From: Hibiscus mutabilis
Taxonomy: Eukaryota > Streptophyta > Magnoliopsida > Malvales > Malvaceae
Assembly: GCA_019671005.1 (NCBI GenBank)
Contig: CM033717.1
Location: 74,941,850-75,005,849, forward strand
Direction of reading: 5' to 3'
DNA: 64,000 bases
Each line of letters starts with the position of its first letter. The first letter of the stretch is position 1. A program made the translations under genes and the position numbers. The notes beneath the pieces were generated by a model, which was given only the letters and a program-made list of their open reading frames with translations, made no database searches and was not told the origin of the DNA. This document shows positions 45,701 through 57,511 of the stretch, one piece after another.

Positions 45701-47207
45701 GCATGCAAAGCACTCTCTCAGAGGAACAACTATCCCACCAAAGCTTCACGCCCTTGGGATGCTGTAATATTTCAATAACCCTCGAGTTTCCAGAGTTTCA
45801 TTTTTATTTTGCTGTTTGTTTTATCAAGTTCTTTCTAATCCTAAGTTGTTTAACTGCACATAATTTTCTCGGTGTTCTTCATGAGTGTTATTTACCTGGA
45901 TAATGGATCTAACTTTTACACAGAATCGTGATGGATTTGTCATGGGGGAAGGTGCGGGGGTTCTGCTTTTAGAAGAACTGGAGCACGCTAAGGTACGTTT
46001 TTTTCGACCCTACAAGCCTTGTTTGAGCCAGAGGTTTGCACATAGTGGTTTATGGTGAAGTTTCAGGGAATGCACATTAGTCCTTCTTAGAAGGGAAAAT
46101 TATCGAGTTTTGGTTTCTGATTTGGCAGAGGAGAGGTGCGACCATCTATGCAGAATTCATGGGTGGAAGCTTCACTTGTGATGCTTACCACATGACTGAG
46201 CCACACCCTGATGGTAATGTCGTCTTTACTACTGCAATTCATTCTTCTTTAACCCGAAAGTTATTTCTATCCAGTATTTCATTGTAGAGCTTTGTTCCGG
46301 TGAGAGTATTAAACGAACAGCGATCTTGTGAAATCGAAAAATAGGTATTGGTGCTATTCTCAGCATAGAAAAGGCCTTGGCTCAGTCTGGTGTACCGAGA
46401 GAAGATGTAAATTACATTAATGCTCATGCTACATCTACACCATCTGGAGACATTAAAGAATATCAGGCTCTCCTCCATTGCTTTGGCAAGAATCCTGAGG
46501 TAATTTTTGCGTATTATTCTCCGGTACTTGCATCTAATTACAATATGCTTTTCATATTTCTGCATTCTGATTAGTGATAAGATCTCCCCGTTATTTGCAG
46601 TTGAGGGTGAACTCTACCAAATCAATGATTGGTCACCTACTGGGAGCTGCTGGTGCCGTGGAAGCTGTTGCAGCAGTACAAGTATGCAGAACCATGATTA
46701 TGTTTTTATGTTGACTTTAGAAATCAGACTTATTTGTGCTGAATTTTTGTTATCTCTGTACTGTTCTTGAAAAAAAGCAATTTTTTTCCGGCAATATGTT
46801 AAGTGTTACGAGTACGGATAAAATACTCTGTTGCAATCACCATGTTTCTTATCTCCTCCTTTTCTTTTCTTTTAATGAGACTTGAGCATTGACACCGTAA
46901 TGTTTATTTATTGTAGGCAATAAAGACTGGTTGGGTCCATCCAAACATCAACCTCGAAACCCCGGATGAAGGAGTGGTGTGTTGCCGTTGCGCCTTCCTT
47001 TTTTTTACATTGCCATTTTCTTTGAAAGTTATGCTTTGCAGCAGCTCGACCTCCATCTTTTCCCTTGGTTAATCAATGATACTAATTCAGGACATGAACG
47101 TGCTTGTGGGGCCAAAGAAAGAAAGATTGAATGTAAAGGCTGCATTGTCTAATTCTTTCGGGTTTGGTGGCCACAACTCCTCCATCATCTTTGCTCCATA
47201 CAAGTAA
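42781..47207 (+). CDS. KASII: Plastid 3-oxoacyl-ACP synthase II (KAS II)
   Basis: Thirteen exons with matching phases: 42781-43204, 44015-44220, 44298-44501, 45162-45272, 45362-45457, 45542-45587, 45684-45763, 45924-45992, 46129-46213, 46345-46499, 46601-46681, 46917-46976 and 47091-47207. They encode 577 residues. A long serine/arginine-rich N-terminus (MTSSSLASPLCTWLVAACMS) is the plastid transit peptide. The condensing-enzyme fold starts near KRRVVVTGMGVVTPVGHDPN. Active-site residues are present: Cys328 in STACATSN, His468 in NAHATSTPSGD, Lys499 and His504 in NSTKSMIGH. KAS II elongates palmitoyl-ACP to stearoyl-ACP in the plastid stroma and so sets the C16/C18 ratio. Word-by-word the mature part follows KAS II (FAB1-type) and not KAS I. 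Intron 3 is larger than its neighbours and carries an LTR-like insertion. Confidence 0.94.
44717..45060 (+). mobile_element. LTR-like insertion in KAS II intron 3
   Basis: The stretch starts TGTTAGAGTTTAAGGGAGAG. It contains a TATA-like CCTATTTAAAGGC near 44870 and later CTCTAACTACC near 44981, roughly the complement of the start, as in a copia-type solo LTR. A short open piece (ATGGCCCCTTTCTCACAG near 45034) follows. I could not define the right end or a target duplication. Confidence 0.4.
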
Positions 47208-48082
47208 AACAGTTCAATCATTGCACTACCAGTGTTTTCTCGGATCTGGCTGAAGGTATGTAAGCCTCCTTTATGGGCAATTGAGCCCGGTAACGTTGTT
47301 AACGCAGTTGGCTACCAATGCAGGGTATGGTACCGACGAAATATATCATCTGTAGACAAACATCACTTTGAAAGGGTTATAGTACAAAGTAAAGCTGGCC
47401 AAATAGTCAGCTTTGGAGACGTTGCGAGGAGGAGAGAACGTTATCGCCATGGTTTGTGCTGTTGTTGTTTCAGAAGATTTCGTTTTCTCCTGATATCTAG
47501 CTGCGATGGAGCTTTTAGTTATGTTTTTTTTAGTTGATATGGGCCATTGAACATGTGGTAGATGCTTGTTTTTGTTATCATATACAAGAACAAAAAATGA
47601 CTGATTTGATATTCGATTTGTAATGAATCTCGAGCTTGACGCAACAGTATCTGTTTATTTCTCTTAACCTTTTGATAAGACATACACAAATTATTTGAAC
47701 CTGAATCTGGGATCACTTGAAAGGATTTAACACTTTTTTATATAAAAAAACATCATACCAACTACGTAATAATAATGGGTAATTATTATTCCTAGAATAC
47801 TCCAACCACCATTATTACAGCACAACAGTTTGAGCTTTGCATGATTCATCCCATAACATAACAACGTTGCCGTTTAACGCCGTCCGATCCTGATAACGGT
47901 ACCACCCCGTTTCCCCGTTCCTCAACTTCAACACTCTTTCCCAACTCTCCCACCATTCGTTACAATCACCACCGCAGTTGTCTCTCCGTCCTGTTACCGT
48001 TTCGACGTCATTCTTTTCTCCATTTCGTAATAAACAGTCAACTTAAACTTCCCTCCTTTGGTCACACCTCTGCAAACTAACG
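47208..48082. other. KAS II 3' UTR and intergenic DNA
   Basis: 47208 to about 47650 is a likely 3' UTR; an ORF at 47232-47537 within it has no family match I recognise. The rest is pyrimidine- and AT-rich without a gene. Confidence 0.4.
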
Positions 48083-49045
48083 GCGAAACACTCTTTTCTA
48101 ATCCTAAACTTAAAACCCTAAATCCGATGTACTAAATCTAAAACCGCAATCCATTAACACAAAACCAAAAACCTCAAACCCCTAAACCCTAAAACACTAA
48201 ACCCAAAACCCCTAAACCCAAAAGATATCAGTAAGGCGAAAGAGAGAACAAAATCAATTTATAACTTGACATTAAGAGGAATGACATACACCAGATTGTT
48301 GTTGGAAACAACTGCTTGCTTAACTGGTTCTTTTTTGTATCGGATCTTTATTGGTATATTGTAGAGTCAGTGAAAAGATTACAGTGGTTGGAAAGAATGA
48401 AACATCAAAGAGAAACACGGATGATACCTCTGGTGGAAGACTAATGGAGAAAGTTCCCAGTGATACTACTGCAAGTTAAGCATTAAATATCCTTCAGCTT
48501 AGGTTTCTCGAATCATGCTCCTTGGATATCTAGGGCATGTCATTAGCTCAGTTTATGTGAAACCTCCTGTTCCTGAAAGTCACTCACAGAATTCTTGGTG
48601 GCGCTATGGTTGTTTCCTCAACTTTGCGTTGGGAGAGTGTTCGGTCGACTGTGTTTACATAGAGGAAAATATTGTAGACAATAATAAGACGCTGTTAGAT
48701 TCAGCGAACAATGGTTCATTGGTAATCAACAAGCAGAAGCAGCTATCTAATAGAAAAGCTTCAGTAATTCAATTTCTGGAGATGAGCACTGTACATGTCA
48801 TTCCGTTTAATGTACATGACAAAGAGTGTCATACATTTAACGTGCAGTTATAAACTGATTTTGTTCTTAGGCCTTACTAATATCTTTTTGGGTTTTGGGT
48901 TTTGGGTTTTAGGTTTATGGTTTTATTATTTAGTGTTTTAGGTTTAGGGTTAATGGTTTATTATTTTGAGATTTTCGGTTTGAGTTAATGTTTTGGGTTT
49001 AGATTTAGTGTTTTGGATATAAGGTTTAAGTTTAGGGTTAAATTA
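48083..49045. repeat. Foldback with telomere-like arms around a unique segment
   Basis: The left arm (48083-48235) is a degenerate CCCTAAA array ending CCCAAAAGATATCAGTAAGG. The right arm (48868-49045) begins CCTTACTAATATCTTTTTGG and continues as TTTAGGG-type units. So the arms are inverted copies. The 48240-48860 middle is unlike either arm, with more balanced composition. This is the shape of a foldback or Pack-type element that captured other DNA. Confidence 0.6.
48360..48853 (+). pseudogene. Gene-like fragment of unknown origin between telomere-like arms
   Basis: After an acceptor-like TATTGTAG (ending near 48364) the sequence reads in one frame VVGKNETSKRNTDDTSGGRL then a stop. From 48515 another frame is open for 112 residues: it includes VKPPVPESHSQNSWWRYGCF, FALGECSVDCVYIEENIVDN and NNGSLVINKQKQLSNRKASV. 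The composition looks like protein-coding sequence. I do not recognise the family. The frame breaks suggest a captured and decaying gene piece. Confidence 0.4.
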
Positions 49046-49870
49046 TTTTTAATTAAAAATTAGGCCAAATTGAAATAATGTGTAAATATTAAAGGTTAAA
49101 TTTATTATTATTTTGAATTAGGACTAAATTATTTGAATGTGTAAATGTGGATGACTAAATGTGTTATTATACAAAGTTTGTTAACTGCTACTTCACTTTC
49201 TTAACGTCCGTTAAGAGCACAGTGACCAAATTGAAGCAAATCACAAAGTTTAATGGTAACATTGAAGTAATTGGAAGTTTGGTTACCAAATTGAATAATT
49301 AACCAAAGTTTAGTGATCATTTGTGAACTTTACCCTTTTGAAATTAGAGGTTTTGACAAGAGTTATTAATACCCATTTACCCTTAACAATTATCAAAAGT
49401 CTTCAAATAACCTAAATTTAACCTTTCTATTTTAATTTTTCACCCCCACATTTTTACATTGTGACATTTGTAAACTAATAATTTTTTGTTTTTTCGTTTT
49501 ATTCTCACACATTTATATTTGTATTTAAATTTAATAATTAATTAAATAGTATTAAATAAGATCCTTCAATTATGCTTAGTAATGTTATATTAAAAAATAT
49601 TTTTTATAATCTAATTAATATACAAACTATTGATAACTAATAAACTATTTAAACAAGTATCGAATATAATCATGCCCTTATATATCATTTTGCGTGTTTA
49701 AATAATCAAACAACTATCAACTATCAGTTAATTTTACCAAATACTTTCATACAATCAGCTAATACAATTCGCTAGTCAAACCAGCTAATGCAATAAGCTA
49801 TCAGCTATCCGCTAATTGCCAAACATAGCCAATATAGTAATAGTAATAACATAACGACGATGATGATGAA
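49046..49870. other. AT-rich intergenic DNA
   Basis: No gene. Phrases such as AAATTAGGCCAAATTGAAATA and ACCAAATTGAATAATTAACC recur in worn form, which suggests old repeat DNA. Confidence 0.35.
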
Positions 49871-52091
49871 TGTAACACCCATGACAGGGATGTCGCAATT
49901 GAGCTTCAAGCCCAACCCAATAACCATAAAATTTCGTTTAGATTTAGCCCAAAACTATTAGATCTTAAAATCAATTAAGTCCAAACACTTGACATAGATA
50001 AAATAGTTAAAAGTGTTACATAGGAGCACCATTTAAAATACATAATTAAAACATTCGACTCAGTAGTTAAAATCCAAAATAAGAGTTACAATACAACATA
50101 TGGTCCTACGGATACATAGCCAAACCAAGCTTAAGTACTATACTCGAACACAAGTCGATGCTGAGGTTCTACTCCGATGATGCTCCAACAATGCACGTCA
50201 ACCTACTAACCTACGAATGGAAACAATAATTTCGAACACTAAACTAAAGAAGCTCAGTGGATACACTTCCACTCAACCCTAATTCATGTAAATCATATAT
50301 GAGAGCATGCTACGAATATGATATCATGGTAAGATAAATAATGGCGCTACATAACCACCTAAACACATATCACACAATGATGTACCAACACACACAACAT
50401 AAACATCATACCAACAAACCTGGAGTGAAGCCCAATGTCACACAACCTCGGGAACATACACTCTGAGTAAGACCCGGTGTCACACAGCCTTAGGAAAATA
50501 CACTCGTACTCGAAATCTTTCGTCGAGTATCATCGGATGATGCTTGATGTCACACAGCCTCAGGAACGTACATTTGGAAGCTCATCTCTTGGTGTTGCAA
50601 CACTCTCGCTGGGTATCCGAATCCTACCAATCAAATAACTCAACCACACAAGTGCCCTTACTCGGCACGTAATCACACACGATTCACCAATGATCTCTAT
50701 GATTGCTACATAAATAAGTCACCCAACATTTACCAAGTTACAACCTATTATATTCGTATATGTGGTTAAATTCCCAGTTTCTCACTTTTACTATTCATTT
50801 TATCCCATTAGAGGCACATTAGGTCCTAGCCCTCGAATTATAGAACCATCGAACTCAAAACATAATTTTCGTGTAGATTCCCAAGATGGTATCAATGCCC
50901 GCAAATGAGTATTGATACACATTGTTGTACCGATACACATCAATGTGTATCGATACCAACCCCACATGTCGGGGGTTTATTTAACAGCCCTATATCAATA
51001 CACGAGGCCTGTGTTTCGATACGTCTTTCAGTACTCGAGCGTATCGGTACCAAATCTAGCTACTAGAATTTTCAATGGAACAATGGTACCGATACGCCAC
51101 AAGGCGCACCGATACCCCCTCTTGCATTTCGTTGGATAATGGCAATCTCACACAAAAGGGTATCGATATTGGTCATCCCCGTACTGGAACCGTGCCTAGA
51201 ACTTGAATTATGGGATTCGAATCCATTCTTCAAACACCCCTAAATCATGAATTAGAGTCCCAATTTACACCTACAAGTTACGGAAGGACTATTTGGTGGA
51301 TTCCTACCAATTTTACACCTTTTTAACACCAAGTTTAGATTTCACCATGGATGAACACCAAGTTCAAATCCTAACCTAAGACATCATACAATCAAGCAAG
51401 AAACATACCAATGATTTCCAGGAATACATATGAGTTAGTAGTGTACTAACCTTGAACTAAAACTGAGACAAGAGCTCCCAACCTCAAGCTTCAAGCCTTA
51501 TTTTTCCCTTGGCTCTTGGATGCCTCTCCCACCTCTTTCACTACAAGGAGATGTTGTAAGGCGAGTTACAACGTTGCTGGAAGATCAAAAGGGATTAAAG
51601 GTATGATTTAGAATAGGAAGTGGGGTTAAAACCCCCATTCCAGAACTCAAGCTTAAACCCCCACCAAAACCTCTTCCTCTACCATTTTAGTCATTCTTAC
51701 CTCGAATTATAGATCCTTGAATGCTGATAAAACTTCCCTCAACAAGCAAAACGTGATTCACAAAGTATGGCCTCAAGATTCTACCTTTAGTGGTGGTGTT
51801 TTGGGTGGAAGAATGAGTTTGGAAGGAAGGAAGAGATCATAAAGCATGGTGATCTCACCATTTTCTGCATTGTGCAGATAATTAAAGTCTCATCCCCCCT
51901 TTTCCCTTAAACAACATAATTACCACAATACCCTCCTCAACTCTTCCCAACCGACACCCACAACAACCAACAAAAAGGGATAAGCCCAATAGGGCTCCCA
52001 AGGAAGAGATCATAAAGCATGGTGATCTCACCAATAAGGCTCGCACTACGGGTTAAATCAACTATTGGATTCTGAAATCTGGGTCGTTACA
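49871..52091 (-). repeat. 2.2-kb LTR of a chromovirus-type Gypsy element
   Basis: Bounded by TGTAACACCC at the left and GGGTCGTTACA at the right, the typical ends of Del/Tekay-type LTRs. Directly right of it is ACTCTCCCCTCCTTAAAG, the complement of a polypurine tract, so this is the 3' LTR of a minus-strand element. Inside are repeated ATCGATACACA-type palindromic words (50900-51130), repeats of GTCACACAGCCT (50430-50570) and a 34-bp direct repeat starting AAGAGATCATAAAGCATGGT (51829 and 52004). Only about 57 bases of the internal region follow before another LTR-like sequence begins. Confidence 0.75.
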
Positions 52092-52148
52092 ACTCTCCCC
52101 TCCTTAAAGAAAATTTTATCATCGAAATTTACCTTTTGGGAAAAAATG

Positions 52149-52976
52149 TGTAACGCCCTGATTTTGGGCTTAGAAGTTAGCTGGTTAGGCTAGACGGTTC
52201 GGTTGGACCGGTTTGAGCAGTTTAGACTAGTTTCGGGAATAAATTAAATTAAAAGGTTTTTGAGTGAGATAAAATATGGGAAAATATTCTAAAATATTAG
52301 AATAATAATTTAAAGGTTTTGGTGGACCCAATTGGACATAATTAAATTGTTTTAATTGACATTTTAAGAAATAGTGACTAAATTGTAAATATTGCAAATA
52401 TGATTTTAATGACTAAATTGAAAGGTTTGATAAATATTTTATTAAATAGTTTTAATAAAAAAGATTTTCAAAAGGGCTTAAATATTTTTTTGCGTAACTT
52501 CTTTTCTCTAAATCTTTTCTCTCTACTTTCTCACCAGTCAAACTACTTTCTTAGTTCCAAAATCTCAAGAGATTTATCCCTTTTCAATTACTTTTGATTT
52601 CCAAATGGTTTCCATGGATTTCTACAACAAGTGTTCTTGGATTTCTTGAAGGATTTTCATCTAATCTTTTCCAAGGAAGGGAATAGAAAAAGTAGAGGTG
52701 ATCTACTTAAATCTCCTCTAATCTAAGGTTCTTTATTGAAATTTCCAATCTATTGAATCTTGTAGATTGTTTTCTAAATTGATTTTAAGTAATATATGAT
52801 GATAACATGATTCAATTATGGTTAATGGGTGAAAATGATTGAGATTTGTTTTGGATTCATTTTGATGGGTTTTAGATTGATTTCAATCATAATATTGATG
52901 TTTAATAAAGTGGTAAAATGGGCTTTTAGAATGGAATCCCGAAACTAGGTTAATTTCTAGGTTGGAATCCCGAATC
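52149..52976 (+). repeat. Second, truncated Gypsy-type LTR
   Basis: Begins TGTAACGCCCTGATTTTGGG, the usual start of chromovirus LTRs, in plus orientation. It is AT-rich and runs to about 52976, where the inverted copia remnant begins. No TG/CA right end found, so it is truncated. Confidence 0.5.
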
Positions 52977-54420
52977 TTCATAACTCAATATTGAATACTA
53001 TTTTTCTGAAGATCGTAAGAGATGAAACTTTGGAGTAATATGTTTTATTTTGTAATCTTGGATTTAAACACCTTTCGATTGAGATATAAATTTTTGCAGT
53101 ATCTCCATACAAAATAGCTTGTATCCTATCCTGTGAAAGTAAATAACATATCTTCTGAATATGTTGGATCAATGGTCTTAGCCAAATACTTTTTTGGTTT
53201 TCCTTGTGCATAACAATAATTTGAAGAGATATCGATTAATGTTTGAAGATATAAAGGTAATGAACTTTGTAGCATTTTGATGGTATTTCTAGACCAACTA
53301 ATATATGATGCTTTCAAACCAAACATTCGTTTATCTTTCTTTCAAAGATAAATTTTTTCATATCCAACAATCTTACAATAATTAGGATACTCAATAGATA
53401 TGCTCTATCAATATTGAATCTTCTTTAAGATTCTTCCAGCTTATGTCCATTCATAAACAAAACACATATTTAAGTGCTTAATCTTCAGGTCGAGACAAAT
53501 TTATCTCAAGATTCTTTTTTTTTCAAATACTTTTGTCAAATAATCAAATGCATCGAAAGCTCTTCATGAGTTTCCAATTTGAAGCTCTTTAAGAGTTTTA
53601 ATGATATTCTAATTATCACAATGAATCTTGATTCAAACTCCTTTTTTAAATGCCTAAGGAAACATTATCATTCTTATAGTATTTCCTCAAGTATTCACTA
53701 AGGCGATTATATCAAATGCGCCAAAATATAAATATTCAAAAGAACATGTCTAAATAAATTTCCTCAGAAATTTCTAAATGCTTCTAGCATTTTAAATCCT
53801 TCAAGGATAAATAGGGATTCACAAAATAATTAGACGCATATAAAATATTTCATAACTGCCAAAGTAATTGCATCCACCATGAAGTGATTAAAATTCTTCA
53901 TAAATCATAATTTAAGTCGTATTTATATCTTACGACTATTTAATTGTACCCTACTTGCATTACACTTTTAGGCGTTTGGACTACTGGTCCAAGAAACTTC
54001 ACTTTTGAAAGTTCAAAACGTCTTTCTATATTGGCCAATTATTTCAATATCTATAGATTTCTATACAAGATCTTCGTTTTCTTTTTTTACTTATATAGAA
54101 GTATTTTATGTAAAATTATTGTCGACAACTTTTCTATTTCGGTTCTGTTATTTTCTCGTATTGACATAACTTGTCGAGATCTCTTTTCAATCTTTATTTT
54201 AGGTATCTGAAACTCTTCTAGAGTTTTATATATTAGTTATGTCTTAGGCCTCTTCAAGAGCACCCACCTCTAATATATGACCATCTCATACTACTTTTCA
54301 TTTACGAGAATTTTAATCATTGGAACCAATTTCAACTAGCATGTTTCAGGCATGATTTACATTCATTCTCTCTAACATATAATTTAAAATTAGAACATTT
54401 TCAGTTGGTATACAAGACTT
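52977..54420 (-). pseudogene. Inverted remnant of a degenerate copia element
   Basis: On the minus strand 53126-53326 reads GLKASYISWSRNTIKMLQSS and CYAQGKPKKYLAKTIDPTYS, and 52978-53211 includes HIQKICYLLSQDRIQAIL. These align with the RNase H relic at 25424-25720 in the plus-strand degenerate element. The rest, to about 54420, is too worn to assign by eye. No LTR seen. Confidence 0.55.
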
Positions 54421-55300
54421 GATAAGTTTGATTAGGCCGGTAAAAATGTTTGTCAGTTGACATGTAATAATATGAATTATCTTATGGACTTTAGGTTCGT
54501 ATACAAGGATCAAGGTAGTGATAATTCATTTTTCTTTTATCTAGTTGATTATTATCTCCCCCGACGTTGTCATAAATGATTCTCAACACTTTTTATATAT
54601 ATATTCTCACTTTGGGCATTGTGGTGGAACAATTTAACTATATATCGCACATTCTAAAATGAGAAATATATGACGTTGAGAAAAATTGTGTCACATATGA
54701 TTCTCCAATTAATGTTTAAGAGTGTCATCTTGATCAGTTGAGGCGACATCAAATCCAATTCTGATAAAAAATTAAATAAAAAAAGAAGCGACTAAATGAC
54801 CAATTAAGAAAAAAAAACGTGTCAAAAGATTAAAAAAATCGTGTCACAAGACTAAAATTATTAAATTTTAAAAAAAAAACAAAAAATTACCAACTGTTGA
54901 CAACCAGCATTAAGACTTGTGCCGTTGCCCACCATGTAAAATTGAAAAGAATAAAAATTTAAGCGCAGAAGGGAAAAAGGGATGCGGCTAGAGTTGGGTA
55001 TGTGAAACAAAATGGAATTGCCGAATCTATAATTTGTCATATAAAGTTTTCAGTACTAATCAACATAGAGTTCTGTTTAGAGAATATCAAACGTATAGTT
55101 GTTTCATATAAATTTTTCTGATCAATTGAAGTTATTATGGAAACTCTTTTTGAGTTAATTACATCAATCCCGAATCTATAATTTTTTTTCTTATATTGAT
55201 AATTGGAAAGTAATAAAGTCTGAATTCTAAGCAATAGGATATTAATACCATTTAATCATGGGTAACTATTCCATGTACAAGACTGTAGGGATTTTGTTTA
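54421..55300. other. AT-rich intergenic DNA
   Basis: No gene or clear element. An ORF at 55037-55234 on the minus strand is AT-driven. Confidence 0.35.
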
Positions 55301-55304
55301 AGGT

Positions 55305-55530
55305 CTGGTGTTAAGGAGTTTAAGTGTACGCATCTTAAATTTAGAGAGTATGGTTAAAATTTAGTTTTTAGGGTTAAAATTTTAGGTTTATAGGTTAAAA
55401 CTTAAATCCCTAACCTTATTACTTAAAACATAAACCCTAACTTTTAAAGTCTAAAATTATAACCATAAACCCTAAATTTTAAAATTGTACGCTTAAACCA
55501 CTGGCCCTAAACCCTCAATTAAGTCCCTAA
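55305..55530. repeat. Foldback with telomere-like arms
   Basis: Left arm GTTTAAGTGTACGCATC... with TTTTTAGGGTTAAAATTTT; right arm AACCATAAACCCTAAATTTT and TTGTACGCTTAAACCACTGG. The arms are inverted copies of degenerate TTTAGGG DNA. About 225 bp. Confidence 0.65.
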
Positions 55531-56030
55531 CCGTAAAACTAAGGCGATTGCGAAAATTTTTTGTTTCCACCGCACCGATGCACAGAATATTTTCACTTTA
55601 ATCATTAAAAAGAGTACAAATGAACTAAGCGTTTATTACGTATGGGGTGGAGTTAAAAAAATTAGAGTATAATGTTAAAATTTAAAAATTCAATACATAA
55701 TATTTTTTAAAGTGATGTCAATATTTTTGAGGTAATGTTAATTTTATTTTTAATATTATTTTATATAAAATTCATATAGATAAATTTAAAAAATGAGATG
55801 TTATGTGACATCCCTTACTTATATGTGACTCCACCATTGACCGTAGTTATCTGTTCGGGTTTAAACAAAAACTAATCTCATCAAAAATCAGGTATATTTC
55901 TATCAAGTATTTTGTTACTAAACAACAGCAAAGAAAATTTTCTTTGCTTCCTTTTGCCTTCCTACCAAATCAGCGTCGAAAAAGATTTAGTTTGGTGATG
56001 AGATCATCAAAGCTTAAATTTAAACTATGA
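55531..56030. other. AT-rich intergenic DNA
   Basis: No gene seen. A stretch with GATGTTATGTGACATCCC near 55796 is locally palindromic. Confidence 0.3.
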
Positions 56031-56034
56031 CGAG

Positions 56035-56300
56035 AGAATGAATTATTTAATTCTAATATATATATATATATATATATATTTCACTTGCATCGAATGTAAA
56101 ACTCTTAATTTTATACGTTTTAGATCGTTAGATAATGAAAATAAATAGTTAAAATTATTTCCTTATCTACTTTTTTCAAGTGACAATCTTCACATTTTTT
56201 ACTGTTAATCTCATCCATCTATTTCACCCACCCAATGATCATGAATTAATGTAAAACTAAATGAGTTTTACACCATGTAACTCGATCCTATCTCATATAG
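56035..56300. repeat. Foldback MITE of the TGTAAAACT family
   Basis: Left arm includes TGTAAAACTCTTAATTTTAT and right arm AATGTAAAACTAAATGAGTT with ACACCATGTAACTCG; the middle has GATCGTTAGATAATGAAAAT and its inverted partner CATCTATTTCACCCACCCAA. Starts by a TA microsatellite (56056-56079). Same family as the copies at 61090 and 62770-63640. Confidence 0.6.
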
Positions 56301-56589
56301 AGATAGGTATTGATAACTTTTAAAATTATTGATTACTGAATAGTCTAGAGAGATACTCGATCTTTAAATAAAGTAAGAGATTTAAATCCTAACAATGTAA
56401 TTAGAGCAAACTGTGATGAACTAATTGTTCCATAATATATCTTTGTAGTATTTATTTCGAATTAATCAAATAACAGATCAAATACAAATAATTATATTAA
56501 AAATTGTGAGAATTAACTTTAAATAAAAACACATTAAAATTGGAATGAAAATTTAAAAAAACACATTTTTTCGTTAAAGCTCATTGTGA

Positions 56590-56860
56590 AAAGGGTAAAA
56601 CTTTGATACACAAGTCGTGTAAAATTAATTTTACACAAGTCTGTGTATTTACACTATAAAAACCTAAATCCTAAATTTCTAACCCTAACCCTAAAAAACT
56701 AAGCCTCACACTCTAAACCCTAAATTCTAAACACTAATCTTAAATTCTAAACCCTACAACCTAAACCCCTAAACCTTAAACCCTAAACTAAAACCCTAAC
56801 CCCTAAAACTAAAAAGCACGTGTAAACTAAAATTTACACAGCCTGTGTATCAAAGTTCTT
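56590..56860. repeat. Foldback with telomere-like core
   Basis: Ends are inverted: AACTTTGATACACAAGTCGT on the left and CAGCCTGTGTATCAAAGTT on the right. The core is a degenerate CCCTAAA array (CTAACCCTAACCCTAAAAAA; TAAACCCCTAAACCTTAAAC). About 270 bp, non-coding. Confidence 0.75.
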
Positions 56861-56869
56861 GTGAAAATA

Positions 56870-57511
56870 GGAACATTTGATTGAATGACTAATATATACC
56901 CTCTGAATTGAATTCGAATTTTTCATTTCCGATACTAAAAAATCATCGTTAATGATTAGGATTGGTTAGTATGCAAAGCCAACAAACAACTATTAATAGT
57001 TTTTTTACTCTGAATAATTTACATTAACATCTATTAACAATTTGGTTTTATATGTTTATAATAAATTAGACTGAATAATTCCAACAAGACCAAGTCTTGG
57101 TATTTCATCATCACTATTTAAAGACCAACTTGATAACTTTGTATAATAATTTATTTATTAAACTAATTATGTTAAATTGTTAATTAATGTGCTTCACATT
57201 CCGTTTTTGACTATGAACTACAACAGCTGCTCCAAGTCTCCTGCTGTTTCAAACCAAACAAAACCAGACCGGAATTGGCTTCCAAGAAAGTCTCAACTTT
57301 GAAGCAGAATTTTGCAAGAAAAACCATTTCTTGTAATACCAACCAAGAGCCTGTTTTATGGGAGCATTACTTAGGCCTACATTAACTATTCCTACGCAAT
57401 GTTCAATAATTCTCACACCAAATGCAAAGGAACAGAGATGTCCAATACCAGTGAATGCAAAATTGCCTTGGTAGTAATACCCTCAAAACAACAAAATCCA
57501 TAAAAAAACTT
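56870..57511. other. Intergenic DNA and DHDPR 3' UTR
   Basis: AT-rich; the right-hand 250 bases are the probable 3' UTR of the minus-strand dihydrodipicolinate reductase gene. No gene seen. Confidence 0.4.

Noticed and set aside
47232..47537. 101-residue ORF after KAS II
   Set aside because: It lies in the probable 3' UTR, has no recognisable motif, and there is no separate promoter evidence.
50420..50580. CRISPR-like short repeats (GTCACACAGCCT)
   Set aside because: The spacing and repeat copies are irregular, and the tract lies inside a plant LTR.
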